Shown one piece after another: positions 1 through 5,139 of a stretch of 8,932 bases of DNA (its first letter is position 1; each line of letters starts with the position of its first letter). The DNA comes from Methylococcaceae bacterium (GTDB lineage Bacteria > Pseudomonadota > Gammaproteobacteria > Methylococcales > Methylomonadaceae), in assembly GCA_947506075.1 (NCBI GenBank), contig CANNNN010000090.1:1-8932 (forward strand), given 5' to 3'. Position numbers and translations under genes: made by a program. The notes under the pieces were generated by a model, which saw only the letters and a program-made list of their open reading frames with translations, made no database searches and was not told where the DNA came from.

Positions 1-439
1 GGCTCTTTGCATCGCGCCGAGTGGACAAGAACAGCGTCACCATATCCTGTACGCAACCGCCCAGTACCGCACCAAACAATATCCACAACGTACCTGGCAA
101 ATAGCCGAATTGTGCGGCTAATGTCGGCCCAACCAAAGGCCCAGGTCCTGCAATCGCCGCAAAATGGTGGCCGAACACTATCCATTTATGGGTCGGCACA
201 AAGTCGCGGCCATTATCCAGCCGTTCGGCCGGCGTTGCCCTCGTTCCATCAACCACCAACACCGTCGCAGCAATCCATGCCGCATAAAAGCGATAGGCAA
301 TCGCGTAAATGCATAGCGCGGCCGTCACAAACCATAGTGCGTTAATATTCTCGCCGCGATTTAACGCAATACCTCCGACTGCTATCGCACCGAGAACTGC
401 GATCAGTATCCATAGGCTGTTTTTCAGTAGTTTATTCAT
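1..439 (-). CDS. cstA: Carbon starvation protein CstA, N-terminal part (cut by window start)
   Basis: CstA is an inner-membrane transporter of the CstA/BtsT family that takes up peptides or pyruvate when carbon is short. On the minus strand an ATG at 439-437 opens a frame without stops to position 1, giving 146 codons of a protein that is usually near 690 residues. The N-terminus reads MNKLLKNSLWILIAVLGAIA and continues with an IALNRGENINALWFV stretch, a hydrophobic second segment ending in IAYRFYAAWIA, then FVPTHKW and the strongly conserved GHHFAAIAGPGPLVGPTLAAQ signature, followed by GGCVQDMVTLF and STRRD. These match the start of E. coli CstA nearly motif for motif, which also fixes the start. 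Two to three membrane helices are visible. No clear Shine-Dalgarno sequence precedes the ATG. The gene lies downstream of ilvC in the same direction but is separated from it by a strong terminator, so it is probably its own transcription unit. Confidence 0.95.
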   Translation of the reverse strand, partial: MNKLLKNSLWILIAVLGAIAVGGIALNRGENINALWFVTAALCIYAIAYRFYAAWIAATVLVVDGTRATPAERLDNGRDFVPTHKWIVFGHHFAAIAGPGPLVGPTLAAQFGYLPGTLWILFGAVLGGCVQDMVTLFLSTRRDAKS

Positions 440-455
440 TGGTCATTTTGTATTT

Positions 456-484
456 GTTATCGTTCCCACACGCCGGCGCGGCAA
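456..484 (-). promoter_or_regulatory. Candidate sigma-70 promoter for cstA
   Basis: Reading leftward, a TTGCCG hexamer (484-479) is followed after exactly 17 bases by GATAAC (461-456). Each matches four of six positions of the -35 and -10 consensus. Transcription would start near 449, leaving only about ten bases before the cstA ATG and no room for a normal ribosome binding site. That makes the call weak, and the real promoter may lie elsewhere. No CRP half-site pair was obvious, although the family is CRP-controlled in E. coli. Confidence 0.25.
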
Positions 485-507
485 ACTCAGCATTAGAAGC
501 TCCCACT
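461..507. repeat. Possible degenerate REP-like repeat upstream of cstA
   Basis: On the plus strand CGTTCCCAC at 461-469 is followed by the 8-base palindrome CGCCGGCG (471-478) and then AGAAGCTCCCAC up to 506. The two near-identical words GTTCCCAC (462-469) and GCTCCCAC (499-506) lie 37 bases apart in direct orientation. Dispersed elements built on GTTCCCAC and GTGGGAAC are, to my knowledge, common in some bacterial genomes, but this copy lacks the matching GTGGGAAC arm on the same strand. It would be a decayed or partial unit. The family assignment is by eye only. Confidence 0.3.
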
Positions 508-532
508 TCGACTTCATTTTTATGAAACCTGC

Positions 533-564
533 AAAAAAAAGCCCATCATAAAGATGGGCTTTTT
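533..564 (-). terminator. Intrinsic terminator of the ilvIHC operon (bidirectional)
   Basis: The arms AAAAAGCCCATC (536-547) and GATGGGCTTTTT (553-564) pair perfectly around a five-base loop ATAAA. The GC core is seven pairs (541-547 with 553-559). On the minus strand the stem is followed by a U-run from the A tract at 533-540, and on the plus strand by Us from 560-564, so it can act in both directions. It lies 25 bases past the ilvC stop codon and upstream of cstA, so its main job is probably to end the ilv transcript. Confidence 0.9.
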
Positions 565-588
565 ATAAAGCGCTTAAACTGCTGGAGC

Positions 589-1605
589 TCAGTTTTTGGT
601 TTTATCAACAATCTGGTTGGCTTTGATCCAGGGCATCATGCTGCGCAGTTTGGCACCGACAACTTCAATCGGATGTTCTGCATTCAAGCGACGCTTGGCG
701 GTCATTTCAGGATAGTTGGTCATGCCTTCCATAATGAATTGCTTCGCATATTCGCCGTTACGGATGTTTTTTAAGGCTTCACGCATCGCCCAACGGCTTT
801 CTTCGTTGATGACTTTCGGGCCGGTGACATATTCGCCATACTCTGCATTGTTGGAGATCGAGTAGTTCATGTTCGCGATACCGCCTTCAAACATTAAATC
901 AACAATCAATTTTAATTCGTGCAAGCATTCAAAGTAGGCCATTTCAGGCTCGTAACCCGCTTCAACCAAGGTTTCAAAACCCATTTTTACCAGTTCAACT
1001 GCACCGCCGCAGAGCACCGCTTGCTCACCGAATAAATCGGTTTCACATTCGTCACGGAAAGTCGTTTCAATAATACCTGAGCGACCGCCACCGATAGCAG
1101 AGGCATAAGACAAACAAATTGCTTTCGCTGTGCCTGAAGCATCTTGGTGAATTGCGATTAAGTCAGGAACGCCGCCGCCGCGGACAAATTCAGAACGAAC
1201 AGTATGACCTGGTGCTTTAGGTGCAATCATAATCACATCCAGATCTGCGCGCGGCACGACCTGATTGAATAAAATCGCAAAGCCGTGAGCAAAGGCTAAA
1301 ACGGCACCTTGTTTGATGTTCGGTTCAATTTCATCTTTATACAAGGCTGATTGAAACTCGTCAGGCGTCAAAATCATCACTATGTCCGCACCAGCAACCG
1401 CTTGTGCAACCGCTTGCACGGTTAAACCATGCGCCTCAGCCTTAGCTACAGAAGGTGAACCTACGCGTAAGCCCACAACAACTGAAACGCCGGATTCTTT
1501 TAGATTAAGGGCATGAGCATGACCTTGTGAGCCGTAACCGATAATAGCTACTTTTTTAGCTTTGATGATTGAAAGGTCGGCATCTTTGTCGTAATAAACT
1601 TGCAT
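589..1605 (-). CDS. ilvC: Ketol-acid reductoisomerase (NADP+), class I
   Basis: This enzyme isomerises and reduces 2-acetolactate (or 2-aceto-2-hydroxybutyrate) to the dihydroxy acid using NADPH and Mg2+, the second common step of valine, leucine and isoleucine synthesis. The 338-residue length is typical of short-form class I enzymes. The N-terminal Rossmann domain carries GYGSQGHAHALNL (residues 23-35) and the cofactor-specificity loop GLRVGS (45-50), whose arginine and serine favour NADPH. Next come LTPDE, the catalytic histidine of AHGF (H107) and PKAPGHTVR (129-137). The C-terminal knotted domain has the metal-binding motif DECETDLFGEQAVLCGG with D190 and E194, then the FECLHELKLIVDLM and SISNNAEYG segments. 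The frame stays open upstream to 1749, but the start is placed at 1605 because MQVYYDKDADL matches the family N-terminus and CAGGA lies six bases upstream. It is the last gene of the operon, 46 bases after ilvH and just before a terminator. Confidence 0.98.
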   Translation of the reverse strand: MQVYYDKDADLSIIKAKKVAIIGYGSQGHAHALNLKESGVSVVVGLRVGSPSVAKAEAHGLTVQAVAQAVAGADIVMILTPDEFQSALYKDEIEPNIKQGAVLAFAHGFAILFNQVVPRADLDVIMIAPKAPGHTVRSEFVRGGGVPDLIAIHQDASGTAKAICLSYASAIGGGRSGIIETTFRDECETDLFGEQAVLCGGAVELVKMGFETLVEAGYEPEMAYFECLHELKLIVDLMFEGGIANMNYSISNNAEYGEYVTGPKVINEESRWAMREALKNIRNGEYAKQFIMEGMTNYPEMTAKRRLNAEHPIEVVGAKLRSMMPWIKANQIVDKTKN

Positions 1606-1611
1606 GGTTTT

Positions 1612-1616
1612 TCCTG
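1612..1616 (-). promoter_or_regulatory. Ribosome binding site of ilvC
   Basis: CAGGA on the minus strand ends six bases before the ATG at 1605. It supports this start over in-frame upstream codons, which lie inside the ilvH coding region. The 46-base ilvH-ilvC gap (1606-1651) shows no hairpin, so ilvC is probably read from the same transcript as ilvI and ilvH. Confidence 0.75.
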
Positions 1617-1651
1617 TTTTTGGTGTGTTTAAAATTATTTTAGACGAAAGC

Positions 1652-2143
1652 TTACAAATGCAGCCCTTGTTCGCCTCTTGAAATGCCTGTCGGTCCCGAG
1701 CGAACGACTTCGATAATGGTATCGCCATCGATAGCGGCAATAAAAGCATCCAGCTTACTGGATGGCCCGGTCATTTCCACGACATACGAGGTCGGCGTAA
1801 CATCGATAATCCTGCCGCGAAAGATAGCCGCCAAACTTCTGATTTCTTCGCGCGTCTTGTCGGTGGTTCTGATCTTGACCATCATCAACTCCCGTTCAAT
1901 ATGAATGAAGTCCTCCAAGTCTATCAGCTTAACCACATCAATCAGCTTATTCAGCTGTTTGGTGATTTGCTCAATGATGTCTTCACTGCCGCGAGTTACC
2001 AGCGTCATACGCGACAAACTGGGATCTTCGGTAGGCGCTACCGTCAAGGACTCGATATTATAGCCCCGGGCAGAAAACAAGCCTGCAACCCGCGACAACG
2101 CGCCGGATTCATTTTCAATCAGGATAGAAATAATATGTTTCAT
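1652..2143 (-). CDS. ilvH: Acetolactate synthase, regulatory small subunit
   Basis: The small subunit binds the catalytic subunit, raises its activity and gives feedback inhibition by valine. The 163-residue length equals that of E. coli IlvH (also called IlvN in other species). An N-terminal ACT domain spans roughly residues 3-75 and includes ENESGALSRVAGLFSARGYN (10-29), in which G14 and S17 belong to the valine-binding region known from E. coli, followed by IESLTVAPTEDPSLSRMTL. The C-terminal domain (about 82-158) has REIMLVK-like RELMMVKIRT, IFRGRIIDVTP and GISRGEQ. The ATG shares one base with the ilvI stop codon (TAATG at 2145-2141), and GGGAG in the last ilvI codons can serve as ribosome binding site, so translation of the two subunits is probably coupled and their amounts matched. 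ACT-domain small subunits of this kind normally confer valine sensitivity. That is expected here, not shown. Confidence 0.97.
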   Translation of the reverse strand: MKHIISILIENESGALSRVAGLFSARGYNIESLTVAPTEDPSLSRMTLVTRGSEDIIEQITKQLNKLIDVVKLIDLEDFIHIERELMMVKIRTTDKTREEIRSLAAIFRGRIIDVTPTSYVVEMTGPSSKLDAFIAAIDGDTIIEVVRSGPTGISRGEQGLHL

Positions 2144-3885
2144 TACGCCAACTCCCTGTCGGTTGATGTGCCGGGCGCGACTCTTAAAGTCATGTCATGA
2201 TGACCTTTGCCGGATTCAATCATCGGATAAACATTTTCGGTGCGGTCGGTCAATATGTCCAGAAACACCGTGCGGTCTTTCATCGCAAAGGCTTCTTCCA
2301 GCGCCGGTCTGACTTCCTCGGGTTTATCGATGCGCATACCGACATGACCATAGGCCTCGGCCAGTTTGACAAACTCCGGTATGGTATCCATATACGAATG
2401 CGAGTAACGGCTTTCGTAAGAAAATTCCTGCCATTGCCTAACCATACCCATATAACTGTTGTTCAGATTGATAATTTTTACCGGCGTCTTGTATTGCAAA
2501 GCAGTCGATAACTCTTGAATGCACATCTGAATGCTGGCATCGCCGGTCACGCAGGCCACTTCCGAATCGGGAAACGCCAATTTAACGCCGATAGCCGCAG
2601 GCAAACCAAAGCCCATCGTGCCCAAACCACCCGAGTTAATCCAACGACGAGGCTTGTCGAACGGGTAATATTGCGCCGCCCACATTTGGTGCTGACCTAC
2701 ATCCGAGGTGACATAAGCATCGCCCTTGGTGACTTCGTACAACTGTTCGATCACGTATTGCGGCTTGATGAGGCGGCTTTCTCTATCATATTCCAGGCAC
2801 TTAACCGCACGCCATTGTTCAATCTGGTTCCACCAACTTTCCAAGGCTTTCTTGGACGGCTTCTTCTTGCTGTCCTTGATCAGTTCCAGCATCTGCTTCA
2901 ACACCGGCTTAACGTCACCGACCACAGGAATCGCAACTTTAACGGTCTTGGAAATAGACGCCGGATCAACATCGATATGAATTATCTTCGCATACGGACA
3001 AAACTCATCCAGCTTACCGGTGACACGGTCATCAAATCGCGCACCGATAGCAATAATCACATCGCTCTCATGCATCGCCATGTTGGCCTCATACGTACCG
3101 TGCATGCCGAGCATGCCGACAAACTGCTTGTCAGTCGAGGGGAAAGCACCCAAGCCCATCAGGGTATTGGTAATCGGAAAGCCCAGGGCTTGAGTAAACT
3201 CGATCAGTTCCTTGCTGGCTTCGCCCAAAACCACGCCGCCGCCGGAATAAATGATGGGCTTTTGCGCAGTCAATAATAAATCCACCGCAGCCTTAATCTG
3301 CGCCTTATCGCCGTTTACCTCCGGATTATAAGAGCGGATAACAACTTTTTTAGGATACTTATAAGCTACTTTGATCCTGGGATCAGTTATATCTTTAGGT
3401 ATATCAATGACAACAGGACCCGGGCGTCCGGTGGTTGCGACATAAAAGGCCTTCTTGATAGTTTCAGCCAGTTTGGTGACATCTTTAACCAGGAAATTAT
3501 GCTTCACGCAAGGCCGGGTAATGCCGACCATGTCGACTTCCTGAAACGCATCGCTGCCGATGACCGGCGACGGCACCTGACCGGAAATAATCACCATCGG
3601 GATTGAATCCATATAAGCCGTGGCGATACCGGTTACCGCATTGGTAGCGCCAGGTCCCGACGCGACCAGCACTACGCCCGGTTTGCCGGTCGCACGGGCA
3701 TAGCCATCCGCCGCATGCGTAGCACCCTGTTCGTGTCGAACCAGGATGTGCTTGACATCATCCTGCTGGAAAATTGCATCGTATAAATGCAAGACCGCCC
3801 CGCCGGGATAGCCAAAAATATATTCTACGCCTTCGTCCTTAAGACTCTGAATTACAATTTGTGCGCCGTTTAGCTCCACGCTCAT
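2143..3885 (-). CDS. ilvI: Acetolactate synthase (AHAS), catalytic large subunit
   Basis: This thiamine-diphosphate enzyme condenses two pyruvates to 2-acetolactate, or pyruvate with 2-oxobutyrate, as the first common step of branched-chain amino acid synthesis. It has 580 residues, normal for the family. The N-terminal ThDP-binding domain has GYPGGAVLHLYDA (25-37) and HEQGATHAADGYARA with the catalytic glutamate E52. A central FAD-binding domain covers about 190-340. The C-terminal domain has the ThDP/Mg motif opening with GDAS (448-451) and closing with NN (475-476), and GMVRQWQEF with the substrate-selecting tryptophan W485. The usual GDG reads GDA here, a variant I believe is tolerated in proteobacterial enzymes. 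It is the first gene of the ilvI-ilvH-ilvC operon. The start is not certain: AAGGGG abuts the ATG at 3885, while a GTG two codons on (3879) has ideal six-base spacing and would give MELNGAQ, which resembles the usual family N-terminus. Confidence 0.98.
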   Translation of the reverse strand: MSVELNGAQIVIQSLKDEGVEYIFGYPGGAVLHLYDAIFQQDDVKHILVRHEQGATHAADGYARATGKPGVVLVASGPGATNAVTGIATAYMDSIPMVIISGQVPSPVIGSDAFQEVDMVGITRPCVKHNFLVKDVTKLAETIKKAFYVATTGRPGPVVIDIPKDITDPRIKVAYKYPKKVVIRSYNPEVNGDKAQIKAAVDLLLTAQKPIIYSGGGVVLGEASKELIEFTQALGFPITNTLMGLGAFPSTDKQFVGMLGMHGTYEANMAMHESDVIIAIGARFDDRVTGKLDEFCPYAKIIHIDVDPASISKTVKVAIPVVGDVKPVLKQMLELIKDSKKKPSKKALESWWNQIEQWRAVKCLEYDRESRLIKPQYVIEQLYEVTKGDAYVTSDVGQHQMWAAQYYPFDKPRRWINSGGLGTMGFGLPAAIGVKLAFPDSEVACVTGDASIQMCIQELSTALQYKTPVKIINLNNSYMGMVRQWQEFSYESRYSHSYMDTIPEFVKLAEAYGHVGMRIDKPEEVRPALEEAFAMKDRTVFLDILTDRTENVYPMIESGKGHHDMTLRVAPGTSTDRELA

Positions 3886-3936
3886 CCCCTTATATAGACT
3901 TTTAAATTAAGCCGATGTCTGCGTTTTTATAAATCC

Positions 3937-3962
3937 AGCCCTAAATAGCGGGCTTTATTTTT
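3937..3962 (+). terminator. Rightward terminator-like hairpin in the ilvI leader
   Basis: On the plus strand AGCCC (3937-3941) pairs with GGGCT (3950-3954) around an eight-base loop and is followed by TTATTTTT (3955-3962), the form of a weak intrinsic terminator for rightward transcription. No rightward gene ends here, so it may limit antisense transcription arising within ilvI. Read leftward, the same hairpin lies in the ilvI leader but is followed by GGATTTATAAAAA rather than a U-run, so it is a poor terminator in that direction. Confidence 0.4.
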
Positions 3963-4021
3963 AAACACAGCACATAAACAGCTGTTGGCAGCCGCCTTTT
4001 CAGGCGACACATGCAGATCAT
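3941..4021 (-). CDS. Possible small leader peptide upstream of ilvI (speculative)
   Basis: An ATG at 4021-4019 opens a 26-codon frame ending in TAG at 3943-3941, with a second in-frame ATG at 4012. Nine of the 26 residues are Ile, Leu or Val, including the run VYVLCL at residues 15-20. This would suit a peptide that senses branched-chain aminoacyl-tRNA in attenuation, as ilv and leu leader peptides do in enterobacteria. Against this, there is no visible Shine-Dalgarno sequence, the branched-chain codons are not in an uninterrupted run, and the hairpin overlapping the stop codon lacks a leftward U-tract. It could equally be a chance open frame. Confidence 0.2.
   Translation of the reverse strand: MICMCRLKRRLPTAVYVLCLKIKPAI
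3991..4008 (-). promoter_or_regulatory. GAAA-capped hairpin in the ilvI leader
   Basis: In the leftward RNA the sequence GTCGCCT pairs with AGGCGGC around a GAAA tetraloop, seven pairs with one G-U. A GNRA loop on a GC-rich stem should be very stable. It sits about 105 bases upstream of the ilvI start and inside the candidate leader peptide frame. It might be part of an attenuator, protect the 5' end, or help end the upstream DUF2797 transcript, although no U-run follows it. Confidence 0.4.
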
Positions 4022-4067
4022 TTTACTAGGTTTTTGGTCAAATTGTACATGCATCTCTGATCCTTAT

Positions 4068-4898
4068 TTATGGCGCCGAAAACTCAAGCTCATAACCGGC
4101 AAACTTGCGGATATTAATCACGCCGGTATCCAGCAACAAATATTGACCTTTAATGCCGTGTAACACCCCCGACACTTCGGGGTTCTTATCAAGATTAAAT
4201 GACTTGACCTTGACCGGATAGCTGTCTACCGGAAAACAGATATCCACCGGTATCTCATCGGCAAGGAATTCAATCGCCTGAGGATCAAAACGCTGGGCAA
4301 TTTCAGCCAATTCAGACTTACAAAGCTCGATTAATTGATCCCGTTTCGCTGTTAAATCGACCGGCTCGGCCTTGCTTTTCAGCATTTGCTGCCAGCTGGT
4401 TTTATCGCTGACATGTTTCGCAATAGCAACTTCAATTAACCCGGAAATATAGCGCGACTGCACTTTAAATATCGGCAGCGCCTGCACCGCGCCCTGATCT
4501 ATCCAGCGTGTAGGAATTTGAGTCTGCCTGGTGATGCCGACTTTGACACCGCTGGAATTGGCCAGATAAACGATATGCGGCTGAAAACAAAACGCCTCGC
4601 CCCATGAAGGTTCCCGGCAAGTTCCAGCGTCAAAGTGACAGGTCTCCGGTTTCATAATGCACATATCGCATTGCGCCAGCGAGATAAAGCAGGGATAACA
4701 ATAGCCCTGATTATAGCTCTTTTTAATCATCCTATTGCAGTGCACACATGCGATCTTGCCGGTATAGGTCAGTTTAATCGGCTTGCCGAGCAGCGGATTT
4801 AAAGCGAGCAACTGCTCGCCTAGCGGCAACGCATACTGAACCGGCTCAGCCTTATCCGAATCGAGTTGGACGCGCATTTTTTCTGTATGTCCCTGCAT
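4068..4898 (-). CDS. DUF2797 family protein, cysteine-rich, function unknown
   Basis: I recognise this as the uncharacterised DUF2797 family from its whole-length pattern, and no reaction is known to me. The 276 residues divide into three parts. First is an N-terminal segment ending LNPLLGKPIKLTY (33-45). Second is a cysteine-rich block with pairs C51/C54, C67/C70 and C77/C80, then C87, H88, C94 and C104, which looks like two zinc sites. Third, from residue 108, HIVYLANSSGVKVGITR is followed by a tryptophan-containing RWIDQGA and then SGLIEVAIAKHV. The VYLA, KVGIT, R and E pattern resembles GIY-YIG nuclease-like domains, but this is inference. The start is placed at 4898 because AGGA lies nine bases upstream. 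An ATG seven codons earlier (4919) would put that AGGA inside the gene. It lies 182 bases before ilvI in the same direction and is divergent from the ATP-grasp gene. Confidence 0.85.
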   Translation of the reverse strand: MQGHTEKMRVQLDSDKAEPVQYALPLGEQLLALNPLLGKPIKLTYTGKIACVHCNRMIKKSYNQGYCYPCFISLAQCDMCIMKPETCHFDAGTCREPSWGEAFCFQPHIVYLANSSGVKVGITRQTQIPTRWIDQGAVQALPIFKVQSRYISGLIEVAIAKHVSDKTSWQQMLKSKAEPVDLTAKRDQLIELCKSELAEIAQRFDPQAIEFLADEIPVDICFPVDSYPVKVKSFNLDKNPEVSGVLHGIKGQYLLLDTGVINIRKFAGYELEFSAP

Positions 4899-4983
4899 TT
4901 TAATAGTTCCTAATAACATTGATGTAGGTTAAGTAAGTAGAGAACTCATAACAAATAAACCACCACGAGCAGCAATCATAACG

Positions 4984-5021
4984 AATCAGCGCCAAAAAAT
5001 GGAATGCAGATGACGCTGATT
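4984..5021. repeat. Short inverted repeat nested against the 16-base repeat
   Basis: AATCAGCG (4984-4991) is the exact reverse complement of CGCTGATT (5014-5021), with a 22-base gap. The gap contains the whole left arm of the larger inverted repeat, and the right arm begins directly after it. The two pairings are nested so that forming one would constrain the other in an RNA or cruciform. Confidence 0.5.
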
Positions 5022-5085
5022 AATATATGATTAACACAGATTTTTATAGTCTATCCGCAATTATCATAATCATCTGCATTCCATT
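4998..5085. repeat. Perfect 16-base inverted repeat in the divergent intergenic region
   Basis: AATGGAATGCAGATGA at 4998-5013 is matched exactly by its reverse complement TCATCTGCATTCCATT at 5070-5085, with a 56-base AT-rich spacer. The right arm ends 54 bases before the start of the ATP-grasp gene, and the left arm is 99 bases from the DUF2797 start. Arms of this length and spacing could be paired operator sites for a regulator of both divergent genes, an RNA stem in the ATP-grasp leader, or the ends of a small non-coding mobile element. No flanking target-site duplication was obvious. Confidence 0.75.
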
Positions 5086-5126
5086 GTATTTATAACGGGT
5101 TATTTTTATTGTTAGTTCCCTTACTA

Positions 5127-5131
5127 CAGGA
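5127..5131 (+). promoter_or_regulatory. Ribosome binding site of the ATP-grasp gene
   Basis: CAGGA ends eight bases before the ATG at 5140, normal spacing that supports this start. The start also gives the expected MARTLLVVDD opening beta strand. Confidence 0.7.
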
Positions 5132-5139
5132 TTTTTATT

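Noticed and set aside
7..345. Rightward 112-codon open frame
   Set aside because: It lies antisense to cstA, whose conserved motifs occupy the opposite strand. The predicted protein has no recognisable pattern.
309..551. Rightward 80-codon open frame
   Set aside because: It runs antisense to the cstA start, through the leader and into the terminator hairpin, with no ribosome binding site and no family resemblance.
1606..1749. In-frame 48-codon N-terminal extension of ilvC
   Set aside because: It runs through the 3' end of ilvH, does not resemble any KARI N-terminus, and the ATG at 1605 has a good ribosome binding site and yields the standard 338-residue enzyme.
2515..3276. Rightward 253-codon open frame
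   Set aside because: It is a long antisense shadow of ilvI. Its composition follows from the complementary codons of a well-conserved enzyme, and no known domain is visible.
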